From Lineus longissimus (taxonomy: Eukaryota; Nemertea; Pilidiophora; Heteronemertea; Lineidae): a DNA stretch of 64,000 bases. Shown in pieces: positions 21,261 to 32,420 of the stretch. How positions within the stretch are numbered: the first letter of the stretch is position 1; each line of letters opens with the position of its first letter. The notes under the pieces were generated by a model. It was not told the origin of the DNA and ran no database searches. It saw only the letters and a program-made list of their open reading frames with translations. A program made the translations under genes and the position numbers. The stretch covers positions 13,685,808 to 13,749,807 of the forward strand of contig NC_088315.1 of NCBI RefSeq assembly GCF_910592395.1, in the 5' to 3' direction.

Positions 21261-23520
21261 AACATTTTGCTGTTTCTCCACTTGCACACCAGAATCATGA
21301 AAATTGTGAACAAATTATCACCAACGCGAACTCTTTTTGTATTTAGTCATTTCCTGTAGGCATTACCACTTGCCATTCTCTAGAGCTCTAGTTCAAATTG
21401 TGCCATCTATTTGAGAATTGTCAAACTACACTAATTCAAGAGGCTTCACTCGAACCCAATATTTCGAGAAATAAGAAAAATATAATATTTTACTCAGTGA
21501 GGATTATTCCATTATTTTCCTCATTAGTTAAAGGGGATTTCGCACAGCAACGATTCAGCCTACTTTCAACTTTTTATCGGGCGCTGAATATGAACCGTCT
21601 CATTTCCTATTCATAAGTCTGGCGCAGATCAGTTAGCCAGATTAGGCCTGCTGAACATGTGAACAATAGGGTCCACAATAGGGGTTCAATTCAATAACTT
21701 GCGTATCACTTGATGATGCCTTGATATCTACTGAGGCAAGGGAAGGGCATTGTACTTATCGTTAGGAAATACGCTTTAAGGCTGATTTTGGGGTTGAAAC
21801 AATGCTGGGATTAATTGAGGCCATATCTTTATGCTGTGTCATTGTGTATCCCCTGTGCATTACGATAAGTATGAAATGAACAAATAAAGTAATATGACCT
21901 TCTTAATCTCTTCGTCCAGATTTTTCACATATTTTAGAGGATTTCATTCATTTCTTTGCGATATTATCGATAGAAGCCGGGGATAGAAATACATTACGCC
22001 TGCTGTTTCATCGATTCGAAAATGATACCGTAGACTGATGGCTTCAGAAAAACACCTTTTTGACATGCATGATTCTTTTCTAAAGATAACAGATGATATT
22101 ATCTTTTTTTTAAATGTTTCTTCCTGAGACGTTATATTAATTCCGATGGCGTCAATTAGGTGAGTTTTAGGCGGATTGAAAGTAGGTTGCCCTTCACAAC
22201 AAATGATAAAAAAAACATGACCACCATTTTGAACAAGGGCTTAACTTTGCTTAATGATTGGACGCAGTTATAACTTACGTCATCAAGCGACATTCTTTTA
22301 GTAACACAATTCAATTGTTTTGCTTTTAGCACCCTCTGGTAATAAGAACTTGACCAATTTTGTTCCATACACTTTTATTAATTAATCACTGAACACATGG
22401 AAACCGATTCCAAACTTTTGGTTTGACCGCAGGTTTCAGGGATACAGAGATTCACAGAGATTCGGTCGACGCCACTTTTGATTTCTCATCAGAGATCGAC
22501 CAAGTTTGATGACTCTGCCTATTACGGTTACAAAACGTCGGGCATAAAACCAAAAAATTGAACAGATGGGCCGTCTGACTGACTGACATACAGACGCATG
22601 CCACGTGAATAGCTATCAAACTAGCTCCACTAAACGTTTGTCAGATGAACTAAAAGAAACCAGCAAATAAAATAGTGGGATATTAAGAACCTCTTTCCAA
22701 AAAAGTTTGATCTTATTCCGACCTTGGGGATATCGTAGATTATTTCTGTAACCGTTTATGACAAACGCGTACCAAGCTTGGTAGACGTCGGAAATCAGAT
22801 TGCGATTTATAGGAACACGTACATACGTCGCAAGAGCACCCAAAATGATTAATGCCCTATCTGATCTGATCAATGGAAACATGCCTTTTCACACGGAGAG
22901 GCCATTCATTTCAAGAGGATAATATAACAGCAACTGAATACAAAATATAGAATATGTCTCATTTTATGATTGAAGAAAAAATTAATAAACGCTGTGTGAA
23001 CGACGACTCACTGGTTAGATGCAAGACTGAAAAATACTCTTGGTTTACTCTCGGTTTTTCAGATACGCGTAATGAGCTACATGAACTTGAAGATAGAATA
23101 TCCGAAAGTCGTGTGTGTACACATCACTAGAGTGACACTTCTGGTGACCTAAATGTCGTCTGGCACAAAATTAAGTCTATCATAACTCTGCAAGTTTTCC
23201 CGCAAGGAACAAACTTAATTAGAGGGGGCATGCCCTTGTCATTTTTTCCAGACTTGTTTTCATACAACGGAGGCTCGTGACAATTGAAATGCCCCTTACC
23301 TTTTCACAAAAAAGCTTTCTACACGTAAGTGGTGATTTCCAGAAATTTTCATTGCATACTTTTGAAAAAAATACCAATCATTTAGGGTGGTGGACTTACT
23401 TTCGTTGAGCTATTTATGTCGCCTGAAAAGAATTGTGGAACTCGGCTGCTGTGGTTTTCACATTTGACCCAATAGCAATTACCTTTGTCTGGACACACAT
23501 TCCATGCAACATTAAATCAC
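21261..23520. other. Non-coding stretch, probably LINE 3' untranslated region then unknown
   Basis: The first ~630 bp may be the LINE 3' untranslated region, ending near AACAAATAAAGTAATATGAC (21869-21896). No gene, inverted-repeat pair or tandem array was recognised in the rest. Confidence 0.3.
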
Positions 23521-23523
23521 TAC

Positions 23524-23608
23524 TATAAAGGACGTAGAGCTGAAATAGTTTGTCACACATCTCCTCCGTCAGTTCAGATCGGATGACCTCGAAACTTTTC
23601 CTGTAAGT
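23524..23608 (+). promoter_or_regulatory. Possible TATA promoter and first coding exon
   Basis: TATAAAGG at 23524, TCAGTTC (initiator-like) at 23569, ATG at 23583 and a consensus donor CCT|GTAAGTAT at 23603 lie in order on the plus strand. The ATG opens MTSKLFL before the donor. Each signal is short and chance is a real alternative. I found no matching downstream exon. Confidence 0.22.
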
Positions 23609-23609
23609 A

Positions 23610-24649
23610 TGGAGATGGTCCTCGCCGGGTTAAATGGGTAAACTTTGCAGCGATCTCGGAGAAATAGCATTTTTTGTTCGTTCTATATATGGGCATACTC
23701 ATTAACATAAGGGGCCTTTTCAGCAGGTCTGATTTGCATATGTGGCCATCTATTAAATCAAAAGTGTGGGATTATACAAAAATAAGCCGGGAAAGTATTG
23801 AGGCCACTATATGTTAAAAGCATTAATTCATTTCCGCAATTTTCCCCCTTTATTTTGGTCGTACTCTTACACCTTACGTTGTTAATCGCTCTTAATTTTT
23901 CTATTACCTTATGGGAATTCATCACGTGATACACGTCACATAATAACAAAACCGCCTCACCCGACCCAAGCACTAGGCGCAAATTAGCTCACAGCTCCCT
24001 ATATGAATACCCGGGGCAAATATAAAATATAATATAAAATCCCGATTAACATTTCTTTACTGCAATAAAAACAGGCTAACCACTGCAGATTAACAAGTAA
24101 GTGAGTGTTCCGGAACGAGTGGAGTCCGTGCGGAGGGTGTCGAAAAAACCCTAGGCAAACTACTTTCTCCGTCTGGTGCTGCCACCCACTATGCTCGCGG
24201 CATTTGGTGAACTAAGTTCGTAACACGCCATTGCCTCTTCACCATTCGCGAAATAGTTCGTCAAAATAAGTCGAGACCACTTTGAAGAGTGGTTGAGTTT
24301 GATTTTTCCGGTCGTTTTGGCCAAAAACGCGTCTAGTGTAAGTAATTTGGAGGAAAATCATCCGCCCAAATCATCATTTTCGATTTGTAAACACTTGGGT
24401 CGTCGCGGAGTGCTCCACATCACACATCGACCTATTTTACGTATATCAAAATCAGGGCAACATCACAACCCCCAGACATATCATTTCATTTCACCCAAAT
24501 TGCCCCGACCCCACAGTAAGCCAACACCCTAAAACAACCCGCGCCACGGGTATTATGCTGGTATTAACAATGGTTCATGGACCGTGCGACTTGAGTTCTT
24601 TTTTCTAATGCCTGGTATTCTAGGTCGATAACCGTATCGGTTTAGCAAC
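23610..24649. other. Non-coding stretch, nothing recognised
   Basis: Stop-rich in most frames. One 79-codon plus-strand frame at 24293-24532 has no recognisable domain or splice context. Confidence 0.3.
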
Positions 24650-25666
24650 CAGTTCGACGAACTTCCGTTTTCCCATGATTTTTCAGGTAGCACATTACTT
24701 TTTACAATTCGGTAAGTTCATGTGTTTTAATCCGGTTCTGCTTATTATGCATGCAACATCGGTCGTTGCAGTTAACATGAGTCTGCGTTGAAAAGTGAAA
24801 ATTTAATGATCTTCAAAGACATCATTATATGGCGAACCCTCTGAAATTGACACCATTCTTGCAGTGCTATATTTTGTACTACAATGACAACAGTAAAGAA
24901 ATAATATTCATTTCGCATTGCTGAGATACAGTGCAAAATATCTTGACTTCATGAATATGTATGGTGTTTAACGGTACTACATTAGTGTACACTGGCTTAT
25001 CAATGTAACGCATTGGAACTGTACGGGTTGTATGATCCAACGATTAAAAGTTATTTCTCGCATTTCACTCGAAATTTGGCCCTGACAGTCATTTTTTCTA
25101 ATCTAAAAAGTAACCTTACTACCAGTAGTTGATCTTTGATGCCCAATATTTACTCTATTCTAGAAGCAATGTTTCTTTGCAACTTTGTGAGAAAACGTCG
25201 ACGGAAATGCACAGTCTCGTCGTGCACTATCGCATACACCATCCCGGAGAGTGCACTTTCTGCCTGTAGGTCTTGTCGCACACCACACTCGTGTAAAGGT
25301 GTTCGCCGGTGCTATATTTCAATTGTACTGATTGAGCGTCCTTTTTGACACTCACGTCTCTCCGCACTGATCGCATGCCTGTGGTACACGCTTATTACGA
25401 ACCGTTGCTCGGAGAAAAATTTGTTTGCTGAAAATTTAAGTAAAATTCTATCAGTCAAATTGTTGTTTGCTTACCTTTTTGTTCTGTTTTACATAGAACC
25501 TCATTGGCGATTCTGGGTAGGATTTTCAAGTAGACGAAAAGAACTTGGATTACCAAGCCGGTACCGTGCCATGGAATGCTGCAGTAAACGTCGGAAACTG
25601 AATTTTGACGTACCTATATTTTCTTTGTTAAACCGTACTCGGCGAAGTCACTAAAGCGACCTCGAG
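24650..25666 (-). pseudogene. Zinc-finger-like pseudogene repeat, right copy (inverted)
   Basis: Reverse-orientation homologue of 12885-14815. Its intron (25474 down to 25428) is uninterrupted and only 47 bp: GTAAGC...TTTTCAG. Downstream on the minus strand ATVRNKRVPQACDQCGET recalls the C-x2-C half of a C2H2 finger, followed by a stop. In a shifted frame HECGVRQDLQAESALSGMVY then AIVHDETVHFRRRF parallels the left copy. Both copies are broken, in different places. The presence of the intron in both argues against a processed (RNA-derived) copy and for DNA-level duplication. The parent gene is not identified. Confidence 0.5.
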
Positions 25667-27103
25667 GGTTATGAGGCGCGATGTGGCAATTTAATTATTT
25701 CCCTAAATAATTTGAAACAATCTCATCTTTCAAACAATAAAGTGAATATTTGTTACTTCTTTCATTTTTGAAACAGTTAATATGTATTCAAACCATCAGT
25801 TTTATTAATCAAACCATCCTTTATTTCAGAACCAGGAAAACATAGGAAAATTATTTGAATACCATTGAAGTTACGCTAATCCATGTTTTCAATACCACAA
25901 AAAGTTTTTATTCTTTCAAAACATGTTGAGTCGCATCATGATTATTTCAAATCACAAACTTTGGTTAAAATTCATGGTTTGCATCCCACAAATAAGTGCG
26001 GAAAACATCATTTGCATCCCATGAAAAATGCACCCGCTATATACAAACGTATGGTATGCATATGATTCTCTAACGCAGCCACAGGCGCCAAGCGGGAATT
26101 AAATCATTTGCCAACATTATATGAAATGATGGCCTTGTTTCAACCCATATATTTTCATATTAACAAATGCATGTTGTTTTCAAAACAACCCAATCCTTTC
26201 CCAGCCACCGTACACCGCAACCACTGGCACTTTGCTAATGTGTGGACCGACGGCCCAAGCATGCTGAGGCCACAAGTTTTTTATTTCTTTGTTTACGGGA
26301 AGAGCTTTCAAAAATGTATGGTCGGGTGTTCGAAATAAAATAAAAATAAAAATCACCCAAATAGGTATGTATGACGTCCGCTACCGTAGCGGCGGCCATG
26401 TTTTCCACCAACCTCGATACAGGTGTGATTCTGCAGCACATACAGCACTACAGTGCTCTATATTATAAGGCACCGGGTGCGAGGTTGGATGACTCGCTGC
26501 AGCCAGCAGGCCACACTGAAGAACTTTCCGATTCCGAAAATACTTTTAAATTTTTTTATTGAGTTTTATCGTAAATTTGTTTCGTCGGCAGTTAAAAAAA
26601 AGAAAACAAATTGATTTTATTTCATTTCTTATTTATTCATTTAAATATGAAGGGTCGGGCGGAAATTTTTCTTTTAAATAAATGATTTTCGGATTATTTT
26701 TTTTTCTGAAATCCCAAAAAAGCAAGTCGGCGGTCCCGTAAACCAAGAAATAAAAAAGTCGTGGCCTGACGCCGTTATCGTTTTGCAATATGGCGTTCTA
26801 TGCATCGATTGGGATGTTGTATTTCCGAATCAGAAATAAATTGAGCTGTCCGTGTGACAGGAGGTGGTACTGTACCGTGACCCTACTGAAAGTTGCTAAA
26901 TTTGTTACGTCTGTGCCTAAAACTGTAACCCTAGTATTTGCATTTTTAGTTTTAGTAGTTACTCGTAATGATTAAAAGCGCAGCGCTATAACCCGAGGCG
27001 GAAAATATAATATGTTGTGATGCATAAACCATCTCGCGTGTCGCATGGATTCCGTCAAAACTCTAAGGCAAATGGCACGTTGCCATTCAATAGACGGTGA
27101 CGT
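25667..27103. other. Non-coding stretch with one possible gene start on the minus strand
   Basis: At 26400 downwards the minus strand reads AAACATGGCCGCCGCTACGG, a YY1-like/Kozak-like start opening MAAATVADVIHTYLG with GTGATT after it. The frame then continues for 60 codons without a known domain. Other signals were not seen; the stretch is otherwise AT-rich. Confidence 0.2.
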
Positions 27104-27575
27104 CAACAATTACAAATTACAAATTACAAATTACAAAATGTTTGTTGAATCCATATGAAAATTCTATTTTACATAATATGAACAAAACAATAAACATTAT
27201 GTGCTGTGCAAATAGAAAAAAGGGATGAAAGAGAGCAATAATTAATAAATAGTCAAATGATACATGAATGACTTTGAAAGAGTGAGAGAGAGTTGGTGAG
27301 AGTATTTGGTCTTTGCTTGAATATTTTTCACGAATGTTGGAAAGCAAGGGACAAGAACATAAGAATTGCATCTCATCATCGATAACATTGATATCCGATG
27401 ATAGGCAGTGAGGACACCATCTCTCATCCCTTGGAATAACAGGGCGGCTGTGTCGGCCCTTCCCAATTAAAATACAATGATTACTTAATCGTAATTTAGT
27501 GAGGAAGAACCTGTGATCCTTATTGTGAATATATGTACTTGGAAATACTTTCGGCGCGCTGAATTCGACAAAGCA
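27104..27575 (-). pseudogene. LINE retrotransposon 3' end, minus strand
   Basis: C-terminal end of a non-LTR ORF2. From 27560 downwards the minus strand reads FLTKLRLSNHCILIGKGRHS, then WCPHCLSS...DDEMQFLCSC and PLLSNIREKYSSKDQ. This matches the CxxC...H/C-type zinc-knuckle that ends Jockey-, CR1- and Tx1-like LINE proteins. One frameshift separates the two halves. The element ends in repeated TTTGTAA units (minus strand, 27104-27136), a typical LINE 3' tail. The 5' end is truncated near 27575. Confidence 0.72.
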
Positions 27576-28352
27576 AAGTTAGACATGCAGGTCAAAATAA
27601 TTAATCATTTTGATGGAAATTTTCAAGACGGTGATAGAAATGGTTGTGTATGACATTAATCTCGTTTCGAGGTTGCATTTGACCATTTGTTGACAGAAGA
27701 ATTTGGGTGACTTTTTATCACTAATGGAGCGCAATGCAATGTATTGTGAACCCAAAAAATACCATATAGTATGTACGAGGTGTTGACACTTCCAAAGACA
27801 AACAATCAACGTCGTGAAATCTCCAACAATCCAAACTTGCTATAGGTCAAAATGTCCTCGCTCCCTTTTGGTTTGGTTGGCCGTAGCCTTCACACATTCG
27901 AGTCTGTTTGATAGGCTGCATTTTATCATTACCGAGAAGGGTCTCCGTTGAGTTACCAAACCCCGTGCCTGTGGAAACAGGTTAGTAGATCTATTTTTCC
28001 CGCAGATCAAAATTTGTTCTCCCAGGATACTTCAAAATTAGATATCAAAATCATTGCCGCGTACTGTCGTGCATCTGGTTATCATCAAGGAGAAGAATAA
28101 GGAGTTGCTATCAAAATGAAGTATACCCTTGCACGAAACAGTATCGTCAAACATTGAACCTATTCGTCACATTTCCTCTGAAAAATTGCTTGAGTATCCA
28201 CGAAACGTCACCAGTATTGCAAGGTTATTTAAAACAAGGGTATTTTGGTTATGTTAAAAACCCAAACGACAAGGTAGCAGAATCATTTTGCGTTTCGAAA
28301 TAACGACGGAATATAAGGGATGTTTCCTGTCATGTTTTCGTTGCCGACTTAC
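27576..28352. other. Non-coding stretch; strong unused-looking acceptor at 27968-27990
   Basis: On the minus strand TACTAACCTGTTTCCACAG (about 27989 to 27971) combines a perfect branch-point consensus with a good 3' splice site. Two of the three frames after it stay open for 35-40 codons, but neither matches the phase left by the signal-peptide exon at 28353-28450. It may be an exon of the same gene if another exon intervenes. Otherwise nothing is seen. Confidence 0.25.
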
Positions 28353-28450
28353 CCGCTTAAATCTACTTTATCTGGCAGTGCGTTGGTATAGTGTGATAAT
28401 GTGACAATCACCAACAGTGCCACTACAACAGCCACAAGATGAGATCGCAT
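28353..28450 (-). CDS. Candidate host-gene exon encoding a signal peptide
   Basis: Minus-strand exon beginning exactly with ATG after a strong acceptor (TTATCCTGTCTTTTCAG) and ending in GCGG|GTAAGT, a consensus donor. It encodes MRSHLVAVVVALLVIVTLSH, then YTNALPDKVDLS plus two bases. A short basic start, a 13-residue hydrophobic core and a T-N-A cleavage site after about residue 24 make a textbook secretory signal. The acceptor directly before the ATG implies a 5' untranslated exon upstream (higher coordinates). The phase-2 donor implies further coding exons at lower coordinates, which I could not find. The mature protein and its function are unknown. The features could arise by chance together, but I consider this the best host-gene evidence in the window. 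Confidence 0.5.
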
Positions 28451-30295
28451 CTGAAAAGACAGGATAAGACAACGACTTTATTTCCTTTAAAAAATACTCT
28501 AACGAGTTCTTGCTAGGTCATCATTTCCTGTTCATGAAAACCTCCGTCTATAAAAAAAACTTATTCAAGCAGCAAGAACGCAACTGAATGTAAAGCGTGC
28601 AAACCTTGACTTGCGGGAGCTTTGTACACAAACACTTTTGCGACATCAGTGTTCTTTCTCCGAATTGTTAGATCGAGGAGCGGCATTGTCTCATGGTCAA
28701 CAATGGTTTCCACATCGAAAAGTCGTTTGTGCAATTACCGGTACTGCAACCTCGTTCACAAATGGCTATTTTAATTACATGTGATAGTCATTGAGATGTC
28801 AAGTATTAAAGTACGATGCGTTTTTGATCGGTCACCCGAAATATATATATACATGGTGTAAAAGAAAGAAATGAACAACATGATTCAATTATTGAATGAT
28901 GTCACTGTAACTTTTAAGGTGAATGAAACCAAAATGCTTAACGAATCAGTAAACTACAACAAAAAGTGTTATAAGTACATGCTATTGGGGACACACACAG
29001 TTTACCATGAAGACACTCATCGAGAGAAATATTGTGATGTTTTTGTGAGAAGTGGTGTATTATAATTGGGTACTCTCAAATCTAGAACCCCAATTCAAAA
29101 ATTGACTTTAGATATTGAGATGCGTCACTCAAAAAACTTTTGACCACGTTAGCACGCATTCAAACCGATTAACCGTACCGCTTCTAATCTGATTTTTCCA
29201 GTACCGGTATACCCGCCGGTATCTTTTGTGAACTGAGGATTAAAGATCTAAATCATGAGCGACTCAATGGCTAATCACACTAGGAATGAAAGTTATGATA
29301 TATCACGGGTAGTCATGCAGACTGAGTGCATTGAAAAAGACAATTTGAACGCAGGTCTGTTCCAGCGGACTATATTCAACAACGTTCTTGACGTGTGGTT
29401 CCCTTCCTGTGGTGTTCGAGGTAAATGGTGATCCATTAGCCAATCGAGTGCATATAACTTGACAATATCTAACGTTAACTCATATACGTAGCCGATTGGC
29501 CCTGACAGATATCAATATAAAGGCCTGCTGTCTCAAAGCATTTCACAATGCAGATGGCGCACTAGTTTTTTGAGAATGTAAAGTATAATTGGCTCAAGAA
29601 AGTCATATTCAACAAACATGTTGACATTGATTCCTGCTCTAAAATCTTGACATTTCTACTTCTGATGAACAAAGTGATACTAAATGATACATTTTGTTTG
29701 CATAGGGAAGAAAACCCACGAGAAGCCAGGCAGACGACTAATTTTTTAAACCTATTATGCGTGACTTAGTCAATTTTCAATCTGGTATAGTTGTTTTGGC
29801 GGACTGTATGTAATGTTTTTGTGCCTATGTGCAATAAACTAACCAATAGCAAATCTCACCAGACAACTTGTCTACTTAAATGGAAAATAACATCCGTCAG
29901 AGACCAAGGGGATCTGCACGATTAGTGGGTCGTTTTCAGACAGCTTTTGAAAATGGAAAAAGGGGTAGTGGTACCATCACGGATGAATGCTGTCTGACGA
30001 AGGAAGATCCTCTTGGCTTGCACGACTTCTGGACGGGTCTCTTGTAGAATCGCTTCAGTTCTTCAAGGGCATTGGTAGCCAATATAAACTTTGGACGAGT
30101 ACTTGGAATACTAACAGTGTGCTGAATGCACAAGTACTAATAGTGCTTCACACAAATAACACATTAAAAAATTGATGACTTGAATTATAAATAACAAGTT
30201 AAATGTGTTGAGGCTAAGATTTAAAAATAGTAGCAGTACGATCTATAGAATTCTAAATTGGCATTCCCGAACCGAAAATCTTTAAATAACGACTG
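28451..30295. other. Non-coding stretch; possible TATA element near 29524
   Basis: No gene seen. CAATATAAAGGCCTGCTG near 29522 resembles a TATA box, but the ATG that follows at 29549 opens only five codons. Confidence 0.25.
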
Positions 30296-30540
30296 ACAAG
30301 TGACGACATCTATTGACAACAACTGGCAAGTGATGACACCTGTTGACAACAACTGGCAAGTGACGACATCTGCCGACAACAACGGGCAAGTGATGACATT
30401 CTGTTGACAACAACTGGCAAGGAACGACATCTGTTGTCAACAACTGGCAAGGGACGACATCAGTTGTCAACAACTGGCAAGGGACGACTTCTGTTGTCAA
30501 CAACTGGCAAGGACTGGCGACATCTGTCGACCAACTACGG
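30296..30540. repeat. 30-bp minisatellite, about 8 copies
   Basis: Unit close to GACAACAACTGGCAAGTGAT plus GACATCTGTT, repeated about eight times with occasional 31-bp units. Later copies change TTGACAAC to TTGTCAAC and AAGTGA to AAGGGA, so the array shows two variant blocks. Because the unit is a multiple of three, the minus strand stays open for 89 codons as a CQLL repeat. I regard that as a by-product. Confidence 0.9.
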
Positions 30541-31440
30541 GAACACGACAACTAGCAAGACCATAGAGGGTTAACCTGCCTATCAAAAAAGGCTTATTCA
30601 TCTGCCAATGTATGCTACTAAAATACTAGCCTCTATCAAATGCATCAATCAACTATAAAATTAACTTTTTTCTGAATTCAAAAACTATTTTTTAGTAGAC
30701 TAAAGTCTAATTGATTGTTTTTAGTTTAAGATCAGAATTAATTGGCTTCCGAACTAACTTCAACTGAAAAGGACAGCCAATGTGTATACATGAAAAGAGG
30801 TTACTTTACTATAGACTAGACGCTGAATGTATGGACAAATATACTATGGGCGGCCGCCCTTTATTAGTACTATAAGTTCTTAGAAGATATATGCGTTTAT
30901 GATATTATGATAATATATACGACGAATTACTACTTGAATCAGATACTTAAAAACAGAGCCCTTCACGCTCCGACTTGAGATACTACGGCATGAAAATTTA
31001 TCTTCTTTGCCACGAAGAAATTCGGTCGACCACACTACACAGTAGTCAATTCGGGAATGCGCAGAGTCTATCTCGTTTTCCCGCGAAATCAAAATTTATT
31101 TACTGACCTCCGACCCACTTCCGGATCCTGTTCTATCAAAATCGGAAACATTACCCGACAGGCATCATACTGGATGTAAATAAGCGGGGAATCCCCAAAA
31201 CTTTCAAACAGTGTGGCAAGCAGGAATTTTACAGTGGGTTTTTCCCAGACTATAGGTTTCTGAACTCACGTCAAAACAATCAATTTCTGTAATCTTAGAT
31301 ATATCACTGGACCTTCAAGTTGCTTCGTAATATGTAAAGTCACAGACTTATTGCACCCCCCTTTATGTCGGGGGAGCTCCTTCGAACCCCCCTACGAGCA
31401 TATGTTAAGGGCAAGCTCTAACAACTACAGCTGTTACAAT
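30541..31440. other. Non-coding stretch, nothing recognised
   Basis: No gene or element ends recognised; AT-rich and stop-rich. Confidence 0.3.
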
Positions 31441-31460
31441 GGGGGGGGGGGGGGGGGGGG
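31441..31460. repeat. 20-bp poly(G) tract
   Basis: Longest G homopolymer in the window. Confidence 0.9.
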
Positions 31461-31949
31461 ACACCTATAGGCCTGCCATTATGACATCGAAATAAATTGG
31501 TTTAAATTGTCTTTGGACTTGGTTGTGACTCCCAAGTCAAGTGCCAGTGCCACAAAATGCCAAAAATAATTATTGCAAAAGGTCGTGTTATGGAAAAAGT
31601 CTCTATATATGTTCTGAATGGTAATAATGATCAATTGATGAATTGGTTTACTGCTGTTAAAATAACTGAATATTGCAAGAAATTTGGGAAATTTGAAAGG
31701 AAGAATCGAAATCGTGTCTTCATTCGTGTGCGGACGCCACTGAAGCAGACGGCCGAAAGTAGTTTGTTCTCTGTCCGCTAGGGTGCAGAATCTAGATGGT
31801 GAATATTGAGAGTTCGGCCAATTTGCCAACTGAGACTTGTTTCACGAATCTGCGCGAGTTTTGATTGAATTCCACAAATAAACAGCATTTTTGTACAGGA
31901 TTTAAGCTGTTAAGGCGGACATTCAAATGAAATTCTTTGATCTGTCCTG

Positions 31950-32420
31950 AAGTATGTGTCGGGGGGATAAAATCCCCCCGAACCCCCCTAAAATTGATGG
32001 GATTATTAGGCCACGGCCGATGTGGAAATGGTTCCGGTGTATATATTGGCAAAAAAAGTCAATAACAATAATTTTTTCTCGCTAATTTGCACGCGCAGTG
32101 GGCAGTCAAGTGCATGTTAGATGGTACGAAAAGCTTATTTGCATTATTTGGATCATATTGTATTGTTGATTTAGTTTTATTTCGAGAAAACACTGAAGAA
32201 ACACGTCTTGGCAACAGTTACCAGGCGAGCGCACGCGCGTGTGTGGAATATACTATATGTCACGTGACCTCGGCAAAACTGAAACAAAACGTCGGCATTT
32301 TTGTGAGTAATGCGTGATTTAGGCGGCAGTTTTTCTAATTAGAGTACAAATAAATGTTTCCTGATTTTTTTAGGCATGTGTCGAGGGGAAAGGCCCCCCG
32401 AACCCCCCTAAAATTGAAAT
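31950..32420. repeat. Two copies of a G/C-stem hairpin motif
   Basis: CGGGGGGATAAAATCCCCCC at 31960-31979 followed by G forms a 9-bp stem with a 3-base loop. It is preceded by TATGTGT and followed by AACCCCCCTAAAATTGA. A second site at about 32376-32416 has ATGTGTCGAGGGGAAAGGCC, then CCCCGAACCCCCCTAAAATT, in the same orientation. A more degraded version lies at 31366-31402 (GTCGGGGGAGCTCC, GAACCCCCCTA). This looks like the end of a dispersed repeat. Confidence 0.6.

Noticed and set aside
30282-30551. 89-codon minus-strand repeat protein
   Set aside because: Openness follows from a 30-bp tandem unit; no start context, domain or flanking gene structure.
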